A stretch of 64,000 bases of DNA from Zerene cesonia (taxonomy: Eukaryota > Arthropoda > Insecta > Lepidoptera > Pieridae): assembly GCF_012273895.1 (NCBI RefSeq), contig NC_052115.1:5263183-5327182 (forward strand), given 5' to 3'. Shown in pieces: positions 36,001 to 44,640 of this stretch. Numbering within the stretch: position 1 is the stretch's first letter; each line of letters begins with the position of its first letter. Under the pieces are notes generated by a model. The model was not told the origin of the DNA. It saw only the letters and a list, made by a program, of their open reading frames with translations, and ran no database searches. Both the position numbers and the translations under genes were made by a program.

Positions 36001-36355
36001 GAATATTGAAAGATACTGAACATTTTCTGTTTAAAACTACGCCAGAACAAAGTGCTAACCATATATTTAAAAACGAATACATATTTAATTGAGTGTTTAA
36101 AGAAAACATTAAATGTCAGTGGCCGATTCATACTAAGTATTACTCAGTATATTATTTCGCGTATAAATAATTCAATTTCTTCTACAGATACCACTCGTCA
36201 GCAACGAAGGCAAGTCGGGTCTTGGTACTGCGCCGATGCCCGAAGCACCGATAGGATCCCTTGGGTCTGCAACATTGAGACTCGCCACTCGAACTAAAAT
36301 GTTGCAACCGCCAGCGAAAGCGTTTCAGAACGAGCCTGATGAAGATTCTGAATAG
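9095..36355 (+). CDS. AGGF1: Angiogenic factor with G-patch and FHA domains 1 (AGGF1)
   Basis: Nuclear OCRE/FHA/G-patch protein; the family is linked to RNA splicing, and in vertebrates to vascular signalling. Eleven exons: 9095-9277, 9631-9936, 10330-10476, 10620-10667, 10751-10967, 11822-11988, 12510-12638, 13307-13412, 13747-13951, 14557-14656 and 36188-36355. Phases join to 591 residues plus TAG. Residues 1-61 are Lys/Leu-rich and probably coiled. The tyrosine-rich OCRE domain (about 141-190) includes GMYYDYKTGYYY and LGLYYHSDTGCYYYY. A basic then acidic Ser/Glu/Asp-rich linker covers about 190-300. The FHA domain (about 310-420) carries GTVGREGDHH and LGSKNGSVLNG, then HIHPGTDTCGHCEPG, which is typical of AGGF1. 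The G-patch spans exons 10-11 (KLLEKMGWSKGEGLGKDN, then KSGLGT). The last intron is 21.5 kb. The exon 4 donor (CAG/gtttca) is weak but is the only one that keeps frame. The N-terminal exon is the least certain. Confidence 0.92.
9325..9580 (+). mobile_element. Diverged family B SINE-like copy in AGGF1 intron 1
   Basis: Shows GTGGGAGTTCAGCATGCT, TTTAAAATAAGCAGCGC, ACCATCAGGCGAACT and a degenerate ATGTTATAAACAAAC tail, matching the full copy at 3794 throughout its length. Confidence 0.6.
10040..10160 (-). repeat. tRNA-like (SINE head-like) fragment in AGGF1 intron 2
   Basis: On the minus strand GGTCCTGGGTTCGATTTCC matches a Pol III B box, as in tRNA-derived SINE heads. The A box part is not convincing. 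Confidence 0.35.
11594..11809 (+). mobile_element. Family B SINE-like copy abutting the AGGF1 exon 6 acceptor
   Basis: Starts CCAGAGGCCCATATCC and ends GACGATGACATAAAAC followed by an A-rich tail. The splice acceptor of exon 6 (AG at 11820-11821) is only about 12 bases beyond. An internal GTAAGGTCTGCAATCGACCTTAC stretch (about 11696-11718) is a 9 bp arm inverted repeat, so it can fold. Confidence 0.65.
12659..12833 (+). mobile_element. Helitron-like element, AAAGTCGG family
   Basis: The 5' region reads TATATAAAACAAAGTCGGTC. Near the end is a hairpin TTCGCA CCCG TGCGAA, followed by 18 bases to CTAG at 12830-12833 and then T. Fragments of the same family occur near 14140 and 37790. Confidence 0.6.
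12879..13078 (-). mobile_element. Helitron-like element (Lep1-type) in AGGF1 intron 7
   Basis: On the minus strand it starts TCCTACTAAAATTATAAATG after an A. It ends with hairpin CGCGG GTGAAA CCGCG, then 12 bases to CTGG followed by T. It is 200 bp, the same length as the 23875 copy. Confidence 0.7.
13460..13657 (+). mobile_element. Composite family B SINE-like copy with inverted end
   Basis: From 13460, ATGTCATAGCGGGCAACTG is the reverse complement of the family B 3' end. It joins directly to a forward copy (GGAGGCCCATATCC to ATGACATAAAAAAG). The forward copy lacks the 5' third. It lies in AGGF1 intron 8. Confidence 0.55.
13987..14276. mobile_element. Two adjacent Helitron-like fragments in AGGF1 intron 9
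   Basis: The first part (to about 14125, minus) reads GTCCGCCCATGG to TTTATAATATTAGTATA. The second (from about 14140, plus) shares CTTTAAAATTGCGCAGCAG and AAGAGGAAGGTTTCTATG with the 12659 family and ends AGCTAG/T at 14273. Both are degenerate. Confidence 0.4.
14403..14472. repeat. 30 bp inverted repeat with a 10 base loop
   Basis: The left arm 14403-14432 (TTTAACGGATTTTAAAC...) pairs with the right arm 14443-14472 with two mismatches. The right arm recurs identically at 38458-38487, so this is an end of an interspersed repeat. Confidence 0.7.
14912..15143 (-). mobile_element. Helitron-like element at the start of the AGGF1 last intron
   Basis: On the minus strand it starts TCCCTACTATTATTATACAT after an A and ends GGACGGAAAGCTAG followed by T. 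The interior has ACTGAACCAATTTTTTTTGT and the coding-like GGCGAAGCCGCGG stretch. Confidence 0.6.
15144..17484. other. AGGF1 intron: candidate regulatory block, no gene
   Basis: Unlike the AT-rich surroundings, 15370-16350 is GC-balanced. It contains ATTTGCAT (octamer, 15558-15565), TTTAATTA and GCCATTAAA homeodomain-like sites, but short motifs like these occur by chance. No coding sequence or repeat is recognised. Confidence 0.3.
17485..17683 (+). mobile_element. Helitron-like element (Lep1-type)
   Basis: Starts TCTTCTAATAATATAAATGC. The core GCAAAAACTACTGAAGCGAT is intact, and the end is GGGGCGTAGCTAA followed by T. The 3' hairpin is broken by mutation (GCAGGTGAAACCTC). Confidence 0.65.
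17684..21994. other. AGGF1 intron: mostly AT-rich, with one candidate regulatory block
   Basis: 18600-19050 is GC-balanced and has GTAATTAGC, TGTGGTTA (RUNX-like) and the near-palindrome GGCAACATTGTTGCC (Sox-like). A 19 base palindrome CTGTCTAGATTCTAGACAG lies at 21244-21262. A degenerate Helitron-like fragment (minus) is at about 19690-19870. No exon is recognised. Confidence 0.3.
21995..22163 (-). mobile_element. Helitron-like element, degenerate
   Basis: On the minus strand it starts TCTATATATATACTAAT and ends ACGGGCGGAGCCGGGGCGG then ATCGCTTAG. The GC-rich 3' region and terminus fit the Helitron-like pattern. Confidence 0.5.
22164..23874. other. AGGF1 intron: AT-rich, with a GC-balanced block
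   Basis: 22920-23290 is a more complex stretch with TTTAATTACTCG, GATCGTGAGATG and AACATTGTTGCC, the last shared with the block at 18600-19050. No coding sequence is recognised; the rest is low-complexity AT-rich DNA. Confidence 0.3.
23875..24074 (+). mobile_element. Best-preserved Helitron-like element (Lep1-type), 200 bp
   Basis: Starts TCCTACTAATATTATAAATG after an A, and ends CTAG (24071-24074) before a T. The 3' hairpin is CGCGG GTGAAA CCGCG, followed by 12 bases (GGGCGCAGCTAG) to the terminus. These are the hallmarks of Helitron ends. The layout matches the short Helitron-like repeats described in Lepidoptera; it has no coding capacity. Confidence 0.75.
24075..27793. other. AGGF1 intron: repeats and AT-rich DNA
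   Basis: Includes Helitron-like remnants at about 25060-25230 and 25920-26130. 26990-27340 is a more complex stretch containing CAGATAAAG and AGTATAAAAACG. No gene is recognised. Confidence 0.3.
24565..24630. repeat. Short interspersed repeat fragment
   Basis: GACCACGATCTCGCCCGATG and CTAAGATGTGGCACTAAGAT match a repeat motif I recall from many moth and butterfly genomes. GCAGCGC and GCGCTGC at the two edges are inverted repeats. Confidence 0.4.
27794..28941. mobile_element. Tc1/mariner-type transposon spanning the assembly gap
   Basis: The first base after a TA (27792-27793) begins CACTGGTCGTCAAAAAAATC. The same 29 bases return as the perfect reverse complement, ending at 28941 before TA (28942-28943). 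TIRs starting CACTGG with a TA duplication are the Tc1/mariner pattern. The interior is 1000 N, so size and any transposase are unknown. Confidence 0.75.
27867..28866. other. Assembly gap (1000 N)
   Basis: Exactly 1000 N, a placeholder size. It lies inside a terminal-inverted-repeat transposon, whose repetitive interior probably defeated assembly. Confidence 0.95.
28966..29143 (-). mobile_element. Helitron-like element next to the Tc1-type element
   Basis: On the minus strand it starts TCTAATATATAAAATTCTCG after an A. It ends with a GGCAGAACAGCGTTTGCC bulged hairpin, then GGGTGCAGCTAG before T. Confidence 0.65.
30756..30798. repeat. Perfect 19 bp hairpin with a 5 base loop
   Basis: AAATTCAGATTTAAGTGAC is followed by GGCTT and then its exact reverse complement. 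The loop is short for a microRNA precursor and the arms are too short; a transposon remnant or recent fold-back is more likely. Confidence 0.7.
30831..30990 (+). mobile_element. Internally deleted family B SINE-like copy
   Basis: Has the 5' part (GGGTCGAGCATTCTTCGGCA) and the 3' part (TGTTCATGGGCAGTTGGGGT to CGCTATAATATAAAA) but lacks the middle. CATAGTAGTT is duplicated at the junction. Confidence 0.55.
33376..33579 (+). mobile_element. Non-autonomous Helitron, 204 bp, textbook ends
   Basis: Begins TCTACTATATAAAAATAAG after an A and ends CTAG (33576-33579) before a T. A hairpin GGCGAA ACGGAG TTCGCC (33551-33568) lies 11 bases before the 3' end. All three Helitron criteria are met. No protein is encoded. 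Confidence 0.75.
33580..36187. other. AGGF1 intron: final 2.6 kb, no feature recognised
   Basis: AT-rich sequence with a more balanced stretch at 34320-34690, which carries a 99 codon open frame on the minus strand without recognisable similarity or gene context. Nothing else stands out before the exon 11 acceptor. Confidence 0.3.
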
Positions 36356-36839
36356 AAGTCTTATATAATAATGTATATATAATATATTGACGTTGGCCAA
36401 GTGCGGGTTGTCAGACGGTAGTCGATAGAGTCGCCGAAGATGAAATTGTACATACCGGATTCCTAATTATTTGAAACAGTGGTGATCTGTATTATGCGCA
36501 GAAGAATTGAAAAATCTATGAAGTTCCTGTCTGCGTCTGGTCTCGAACCTCCGTTTTTTTTAAGTCCAAGCTCCTCACCGCTGAGCCACCACGGCATTTT
36601 TTGTTAATATTTACTTCCGGGAAATGGATTACGTATAACTCAATGTTGGAAATAATTAAGAGTGCAACGCACTTATATTTTTTTTTACATTGTTTTAAGA
36701 AAGTCGTTTTTGCATGAAACAGAACGGTTAATATTTTATAATTTTTGCGTTGGAAATTAATGTATATAAATATTTTAAGCTCTTAAGATATGTATCTTTA
36801 AAGACCTTTTGTTTAAATAAAATTGTAAATAGTAATAAA
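36356..36839 (+). terminator. AGGF1 3' UTR with poly(A) signals
   Basis: After the TAG the sequence has AATAAA at 36816-36821 and again at 36834-36839, a plausible end to the mRNA. The 3' UTR would be about 0.5 kb and includes an antisense tRNA-derived SINE head at 36514-36597. Confidence 0.6.
36514..36597 (-). mobile_element. tRNA-derived SINE head, antisense in the AGGF1 3' UTR
   Basis: On the minus strand it has an A box (TGGCTCAGCGGTGAGG) and a B box (GGTTCGAGACC), in the same order as the SINE at 43141. The body is missing. Confidence 0.6.
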
Positions 36840-37743
36840 ATGTGTACAGTTTTTATTTTTTCTAATTCCCTTTTATATAAAATACGTTATCATGCTTACT
36901 GATATAACTATTTTAATAACCCAGTATATTGGTGCAAGACTGGACATACATTAGAAGTTATAATAAAATATATATTCTTTTTATACATATGTCTGAAGTT
37001 TAAGAAGTTTTTCTACGGAGACAACACTTAGTCAAATACATAAATCAGATGATCCACAGCGACTGAAATATTTACCTGTGGTTTAGATGGTATAAAATGT
37101 ACAACTTTCTTATACATATGAAAATGGAATGGTGGAGTGGATGACAAAGAGAATCTTTATTTTTATCCATACCTTACATTGACATAGCATGTGGCTTGAA
37201 TTCTTGAACCAAAGAACTTAAAACTATGGACACTAGCCGTCTAAACTATGCCGAGCCTATATATCTTAGACGACAGTATCTTCCCTCTATGTATTTAATA
37301 TAAGAATTAAAAGATTCACTTTACACATTTCGAACAATTGTATGTTAATTGTATGAAAAAATTCACACTATGATCCCAAAGAACAGGGTTGTGACAAATG
37401 TTGAATTTAATCTGATTAAAAACATAAATTTCGCAACCCTGAATTTTTTATCTCACGAATTAATTATGGGTATACTCATAGGGAAAGTCCACGACTATCT
37501 AGCATAACCTGTATCAGAACTATCATTTTCCATTTTGACACACAAGAAACTTTACTAAGAAATTCATTACAATCTCACTTTCCACTTGTTCTACGAATGG
37601 AGGATGTGACGACTCTATTGCGTATAAAATGCCTTTTTAATTAAACGTATAGAATATACTTACATGCAGTGATTCTCCTGGAATTTGTGTACATAAAATC
37701 TTTTTACAATATTCAAATTAAAAATTAAAATGTATAACTATGA

Positions 37744-37807
37744 GGGACAGACAGAGAAAGCGGCTTTGTTTTATACTATAAACGAAGTCGCTTTATCTGT
37801 CTGTCCC
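37744..37807. repeat. 28 bp near-perfect hairpin, head-to-head repeat ends
   Basis: The arms 37744-37771 and 37780-37807 pair in 27 of 28 positions as RNA (two G-U pairs, one mismatch) with an 8 base loop. The right arm is the start of a Helitron-like repeat that continues to about 37975, and the left arm is an inverted copy of that start. Confidence 0.65.
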
Positions 37808-37975
37808 ATCGTCCTTATGTATGCTTAAATCTTTAAAACTACTTAAGGAAATTTGATTGGTTTTTTTTTATAGATAGATTGATGCAAGCAGCAAGAGGAA
37901 GATGTATGTAGAAAAAACCATCTATTAAACTACTGAATATAACATGTGCGAAGCCGCGGGCAAAATATAGTGTAA
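37776..37975 (+). mobile_element. Helitron-like element, AAAGTCGG family, degenerate
   Basis: Shares GAAGTCGCTTTATCTGTC, AAATCTTTAAAACTAC and AGATAGATTGATGCAAG with the copy at 12659 and ends in a GTGCGAAGCCGCGGGC stretch followed by ATATAGT. Confidence 0.5.
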
Positions 37976-38159
37976 TTACGTTTCTATGTCGAAGACTAAC
38001 AAATTATCAACAGTTCTAGAAAAAAATAATTGAGACTGTATCCACTTTTCGCTATAAATGAATTTTTAGTTCTGTATTATAGAACCTCTTATATTATTAT
38101 TAAATTCTTGATTATCAATATTTTATCTTTATGAGAAATTGTTTTTAATACCTATTAAC

Positions 38160-38530
38160 TTATTTAATCAGCTTCATCAATTTATTATCTTTCCGCCGAC
38201 GGCTGTGCGGGCCTAAAAAGAAAAGATAGTCCCAGAATTTTTCACACATTGTTACCGCTCTCCCGGGATTTCCAATCGATTCAGTCAGTGGTCTCCGATT
38301 ATATCTGTATGAAATTTCGTCCAGATCGGTCCAGTAGTTCTTGCGATTAACGCAATCAAGCAAACAAAATTCATTATATTATTAACCCGACGTTTCGAAC
38401 ACTACAGCGAGCGTGGTCACGTGGAGACAGTCCCCCGTGTCTCCCCGTGATAATATAATGAATAAATCGCGTTTAAAATCCGTTAAAAAGTTTTTAATTT
38501 CAAAATGTAAAATAATACTCGTGTAATATC
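38160..38530. repeat. Composite interspersed repeats
   Basis: 38195-38370 is a Helitron-like remnant with GGTCCAGTAGTTCTTGCG. 38368-38460 holds TTAACCCGACGTTTCGAACA and AGCGAGCGTGGTCACG, flanked by 13 bp inverted arms (TTCATTATATTAT and its complement). 38458-38487 is an identical 30 base copy of the arm at 14443. Confidence 0.5.
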
Positions 38531-39549
38531 ATACACAAGAAAATAATAGATACGTTGTTAATCCGCTATCCATCTCTCACATAAATACACATACTCCTAC
38601 TACGCTACCTACTAAATATTCTATCTCCATACCTCACGATATAAATCCTCACGTAAGTATTCGAGAATTTCTATCTGTAAGCCCTGAAGTACCTGATGGT
38701 GGTTTTGCGTGGTATTGTGTACCTACTGTGAATCAGTGATAGTGGCCAGTGTACTGGGTGATTAGTCGAACGTAGAGTACCTTGATTGCTACCGGACACG
38801 CTTTGAATTCATGCAATGCATTTCCACTCAGACAGAAAATTATTGGCATACATGTTACATACAATTTAGACTAGGGTTCGAAGTAATTAATCTGTAATTA
38901 GGCTTAACATGGTAAAGCGTAAAAACGGTAAAATGTTAAGCTGTACGTTCCTTTAGTTAAGGATATATTTCCTTATTAAAACAGTGCATTTTTAATATAA
39001 AAATATTATAGGTAGCTACCATAAAATTATGATCTTTTATAGTTTAATTGCGACAAGATAAAAATCTACGGGTCCACTCTATTCATTTGAAAACTGGTAT
39101 AATTATTATTAATCAACATTGTCTCCAAAGTGTGATTAAATTGAATTGCACCAAGCTCAACGCCATGATTTCTGGAACTTTCAAGCAATAAATATTCTTT
39201 TCCATTAGTTTTTAATATCACTAATATATAAATTAATAGTACAATAGCAATGGAGACTTGGAGAGTATAAATCATCCCACAATGGTAAAAGAATAGCGTT
39301 GCTATACACGAAGTCGAAGATCCGTAATTATTTTTAACCAATGAAACATTTAAAAATTATTCCGTAATAAGCTTCGGGTCATAAATGTACTTTAATTTCA
39401 ATGTCGCAAGAATAAATTGAGCAATTTATAATTCAATAAATGTTATCTCGAATGTTATCTATTTAATTGAACAGCAAAACAAACACGAAACAATGTATCG
39501 CAGAATATAATTACGTTTATAATTAATACGTGCGTTTTCGAAATTTTTT

Positions 39550-39700
39550 TCAGCGGAGAAAGTTCAGGGTGACCTGCGGCAGGTGGCGCCGCGGTCATTA
39601 GTTATGCGTCGACAACTACGCTGTCTGAACCGTTTCCTGTGCACCCCGCGCCCGCCCCCTCGCCACCCCTTACACCTGTAATTAACTCGACCTCTGGTAT
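39550..39700. promoter_or_regulatory. GC-rich island, candidate regulatory element
   Basis: A 150 base block of high GC in AT-rich DNA. It includes TGACCT, CAGGTG and a long C-rich run (CCCCGCGCCCGCCCCC). No open reading frame or repeat match explains it. Function is inferred only from composition. Confidence 0.25.
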
Positions 39701-41249
39701 TAAATTCACCCAGAGAGCTCTAATTGTATAGACTACTTACTAGGTATTACAATTTAATTTTTAACGACTTGCCAGGATAAGCTCAAACCAATTAATTATG
39801 CAATATTTGCAAGTTTTTTTGCAATTGCAAAAGATCATAATAATAAATATACTTGAAAAAAAAACCTAAAAAATACACACATTTTAATGATTGAATCAAC
39901 GAATTGTCTAATTGTTCTTATACAGTGTATAGAATATACGCATGGAAATTCTTTATTTTTATATCTATATAAAACGTCGCGATCCTAATCAGAATAAAGT
40001 CACTGATAAATGTACAGAGTTTAAATGAGTCGGTTACATTCAAACACAAGTGAAGCTAATAAGAGCGTGTTTACACCAAAGATTGATTATGTTTTTCCTG
40101 AACTTGCTCTAAGAAACCATAACATTACGTAAAGATACAATGATAAATTTCGTCAAAAGCCCAGACATTGCACTGAAACTAAATGCCAATAAAAACATCC
40201 GCATGCAAAACATGTTTATCGTCTAGTTACGCGATGTCTATCGGGGCTCATTCATAAGTGTTTATTTCGCAGAAAAGTTTGTAGAGTATGAACTAAACAT
40301 TTCAGTTCGAAAATAGGCTTCCCCGACTAAACAAACTAAATTTAGATGATAAAAACATTAACCAGTCTACTACGTAACCTTAGTTTGAATTATTGCAAAG
40401 ACCTGTATAGTATTACCATTAGCATAAAATTTTTATAACCTACAAAGGAAATTCGGAAACGATTTCATTAAGTAGTTTCAATTATTAAATAATAATAATA
40501 TCGAATAAAATATTGTATTTCAATTCGCTATAGCGCGAATTTTGAAAATTGTATTAATTAATCTATGTCTATGATCTAAAGGCACGTTCCTGTCTATGGT
40601 ACTCTGAATTCGCTGTTCGTTAAACGCAACAGATGCCTTCAGCCTTGAAGGGCGTATCACCGACAACGTTACGTATCCTTTGGGCTTACCTGATTTGTTA
40701 ACCTGTCTATCATTAATTCAACTGCAACAATGTAACGACGACAGACGTACATGACAGAAAATTCTACGTGTGTAGAGTTAAATATATACAGTTAATGCTT
40801 TCGTGTACAATCTCATTTTTAGGTGCAATTAATTTTTTTCAAGCAAAAAGTTTTAAGTGTCAGTTTTTATTATATCTAAAATACATTATTTGACACTGGC
40901 AAATAGTTCAGACTTATTGCGATAAATATTCTAATAAAAAAATACATTATAATGAGGACATATATACAATATAACAAACAAAAGAGGCTAAAAGGGTCTT
41001 AAGGATATATCAACCTGTATGTTAAAAAAAAGATATAATTGCAAAAAGGTATAAAATTATAAATGTACTGTTTAGGAATGATCGAATTTTTCTACGCTTC
41101 AAAATTTTTCAATATCGTAATTTATTAAATTGAGACGTTTACAATAACTAGTATAGTACTATATTATCTGTGCAATATCAAAAGATAAGACAAATTTAAA
41201 ATACTTAACATTACAACAGGATAGAGAAGTAAATAAATCTTGATTAATT

Positions 41250-41540
41250 CAATCATTTGTATCAATGTTTCAAGGCATCGAGTGGCTTGTGCAAGATTTG
41301 TCAAGCAAGACATTCCGTCTGGACGGACCACAACAGGTGCACGCGAAGGTCGCAGTTGGCAGACGCCGTAACCGCGCGCGGTGACCTTCAAATTGATACC
41401 CTGCACTTTTTCAACCGCTATTGCACGCCGGTGAAAGTTTATAATGGGAACTTTACTTGATATTTTTATACTTTTTTGCGAGGAAAGCCGATGCCTGACG
41501 CGCCGACCTTCGAATTTGATACATCCGCGAAAATTTTAAA
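41250..41540. promoter_or_regulatory. GC-rich block with repeated GACCTTC motif
   Basis: TGACCTTCAAATTGATAC at about 41380 and CGACCTTCGAATTTGATAC at about 41503 are near-copies 120 bases apart, and GAAGGTCGC lies inverted at about 41345. GACCTT resembles a nuclear-receptor half-site. This is a suggestion from motif repetition only. Confidence 0.25.
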
Positions 41541-43140
41541 GAATTTTGCACGAATTTAAGCAGAAATTCGTTTTTTGTCTCCTCGTATTAGATTACGTTA
41601 CGTAAGCGATCATTATCTACATTTGACTTACATTGTAAAAACATTTTAATCATAACATTAGTATTGATTCGAAATGTAGATGCGTATTTACCGTAGATTA
41701 TTTTAAAATATAATTTAGATGATCACCATACACGGACAGTTTAAATAATTTTGAGCGTTTTTCGCAATTGAACGTGGTTAAAGTATAAGGCGTTGGTCAA
41801 ATTTACTTTTAGCTGCAAAATATTTTTTTACCAAATGATATCAATGTAAAGTGGTTCTAAATATCGCTATTATATATAGTTTCCTAATCAAACAGAAACG
41901 AAATATGAAAATTTTGTTTCTATTTATGTGGTAAACCCCCAAATGCATCAGTCGAAACCACTGTCAGGGTACAAAAATCAGCCAAAACTGTTTTTAACTG
42001 ACGAATGGGTCAAAACCACTTTTTTCTGATTATTAGCAGGCAAAAGTGGTTTTAACCGGTTATCAGCTTATGACTTACATGTTATACGTAATAAAATAAA
42101 ATATCTGTAAACAATGATATATATTATTTATTTTAATGAAAATAGCATTTTCATGAACAAATATGATTTATATGATTTAGTCTGTGTGAGTAGCCGTTTA
42201 CAGGAACACAGGAATAAATGTAGAATGTAGAATATGATTCGAAAAACAATTATGATCACAAAATATTCTAAATATTATAGAATTTTTGTAAAACCTATTA
42301 TCAGCCAGATTATTAATATAACTGTGGCTTTTCTCAAGACTCAAGACAGCCACATTTAACATAAGGCTAATGAATGATATATTAACAGTATGTTAATTTT
42401 TAGATAATAATGTAAAATACGATAAGTGCGTGTTTCGGTTACGCGTGAAGCGTGAAGCTGGTGAATGGTCTAAGAGCCCGCGTCGGTCAGGCTTTCCTTA
42501 AATCATGTTTGTACTCACTAATACAGATGAGAAGAAGTAAGAGCAATCCCGGGTTATGAAAGTTGTGGTCGTGGCCTTGGAAAACATCAATAACTGTACC
42601 CTTCTTATAGGTTTTTGTTGATTTTAATTTTTTAATTAAATTTACAAAACTCTTTAATGTTATTTATTAAATGCTTAGATTGTTGATTTAGTGTATGAAA
42701 TATGAATTGACGTATAATTGTACTGAGTTAAGATTTTTAAAACTTTATCAATTCCCTATATAGATAGATAATGTAGGTAAAGTTGGATAAACTGTCATCG
42801 TTTATTATTTGAAGTAGGTCTGGCCATCGCGGACTCTTGCTCGTCGCTCTGTCGTAACAATATTATTTTTCAAGCAAGACGTGAATCAAATAGTTCTTGA
42901 CATCATGCTTTAAATATTTAATTAACTTGAGTGTTCATGTAGATACTGCATGTTACAGGTTAGTTTATGGAATTGTTAATTACTGTTTCGTCATATATGG
43001 AAGGTTTATTTAGACAAACATAACTCATTTGTGCAATACATAGGTTTATAGTTTTTCAGGTGTTGGTTCATTGGCTGAGCCTAGCGACTTTATCAATTTT
43101 ATACTTAAAAGTATAAATGTGTTATGTATGTATAAAAGCA

Positions 43141-43366
43141 ATGGTGGCTCAGTGGTGAGAACCTCGGACTTCAAAATCGATAAGTCGGGTTTCGAGACCG
43201 GGCGAGCGCGTAGGAAATAAATTGATTTTTCAATTTATCTGCGCGCGTAGATCACCACTGCCTAAAACGGTGCAGGAAAAACATCGTGAGGAAACCGATT
43301 ATGGCCTGAACCCTCATAGGAGGCCTGTGTCCCAGCAGTGGGACCATATAAGGGCTGATGATGATA
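43141..43366 (+). mobile_element. tRNA-derived SINE, nearly complete
   Basis: The head has an A box TGGCTCAGTGG (43145-43155) and a B box GGTTTCGAGACC (43188-43199, one extra T). The body has AACATCGTGAGGAAACCGAT and GCCTGTGTCCCAGCAGTGGG, and the tail is GCTGATGATGAT. It is transcribed by Pol III if active and depends on LINE enzymes. The tail module recurs at 61449. Confidence 0.75.
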
Positions 43367-44269
43367 AATGTGTTGAATTTTGTTTTCATATTAGCTCCAA
43401 AATCAATAAAAATCAATAATAAAACAAGCACATTGGGCTTCAATTTATCTATAAACGTTTGAGAAGTGAGTATTTTATGAAAAGCATAACATTTGAAGCT
43501 GTTTGTTCTTTTTCAAATATAAAAAAAATTGTTTATCTTTGAACCGTTTAAACGATTTTCCATATTCTCATTAGGTACCTATTTAATAACTTTCAACAAG
43601 TTTTGGATATCACATATCATTAGGTATTGTGCGCTATAAAGCCTTAAAAACCATCCGGCCATTATAGGATATCCAATAAATTAGGTACATGACAGGTCCA
43701 TTAGATAAATCAATTTGCTATTGTCTTCGTCGGAGGTGAGTATGTAGGCAATCAAACATTCGCAGGGCTACGTACAAAGCGATCCATCCTTGCCCTGGAT
43801 GTCAGAAAATTCTCACGCCGTTCTAGATACGGCGTTGCATTTTCGACCTTGGCAGAGTCGTCTCGAGCACGGCCGTTGACCGATTCGGTCGTGTGCTATG
43901 ATTACGAATCAGTACACTATGTAAGTGGGCAAATTGAAAAGTCGTAAATCATTCAATTTCGTTGTCTAACATAACAATTACCGTGTGTCGCGATGACGCA
44001 TTTTGATGAGTGTGGTTTCAAGTTTTTATTTTATATGATACATTTTAAAGAGCGGTCTTTTTATAATTCACTTTTTTTCATATAAGTATCGGGTAAACGG
44101 CCGTAGTTTTATTACTGGAAAGCAGATGTTCATTTCAATGAGCGTAAAATAATAAATTGTTATTATTACTTATTGTATTATTTTTTATTTATCCATAGTC
44201 CGCACTAATAATATAACAAAATATTCACGCATTGCGCAATAAGAATAACAATTAGTGTTACATAACACG

Positions 44270-44640
44270 TACAAGTTAAGTGCGGCTATTTTCTTCTCTT
44301 GCGCCGCAGTTGCGTGATCAGTAATCAAGCTGTCACATCTCGCTCGCTTCGTGGATCCGCGGACCACGTATGATCCTATGCGGCTAGACGTGCACTTAGC
44401 ATGTTCGCCCGGCCGAAACGTGATCTCGCAGTGGACCGTCTAGTGTCTAGACACCGGAGGCCGTCTGTCTGGCCTAGCCACACTCCGATGGCCCATACAA
44501 AGCCACCAATTATCAAGCCAGTAGCACACAAGAACAATTGCGCGCAATGAATACCGGCGCGCCTGCACGCAGCGCCGCGCCGCGTCCCACGACAGCGCTA
44601 ACGTGTGCTATAACTAATTCCTCTCGAGAATAATTATAGC
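44270..44640. promoter_or_regulatory. CpG-rich island, candidate promoter or enhancer
   Basis: About 370 bases rich in GC and CpG in an AT-rich desert, resembling in composition the 5' region at 63120-63450. No signal peptide, long open frame or strong initiator was found, so it is not called a gene. Confidence 0.3.

Larger units (their letters stand above)
14657..36187 (+). other. 21.5 kb last intron of AGGF1
   Basis: The intron runs from GTATGA at 14657 to TTCTTCTACAG ending at 36187 and separates the two halves of the G-patch. All other introns of the gene are 83-854 bases. It contains the first N gap, so the true length is unknown. Helitron-like elements, a Tc1/mariner-type element and AT-rich DNA fill most of it. 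No open reading frame with recognisable protein similarity was found on either strand. Confidence 0.85.
36841..43140. other. Gene desert, first part
   Basis: No gene is recognised. Contains the repeats listed at 37744, 37790 and 38160-38530. GC-rich islands at 39550-39700 (with GGGTGACCTGCGGCAGGTGG and C-rich runs) and 41250-41540 stand out from the AT-rich background and may be regulatory. Confidence 0.35.

Noticed and set aside
37744..37807. Novel microRNA
   Set aside because: One arm is the start of a dispersed repeat; paired repeat ends explain the hairpin.
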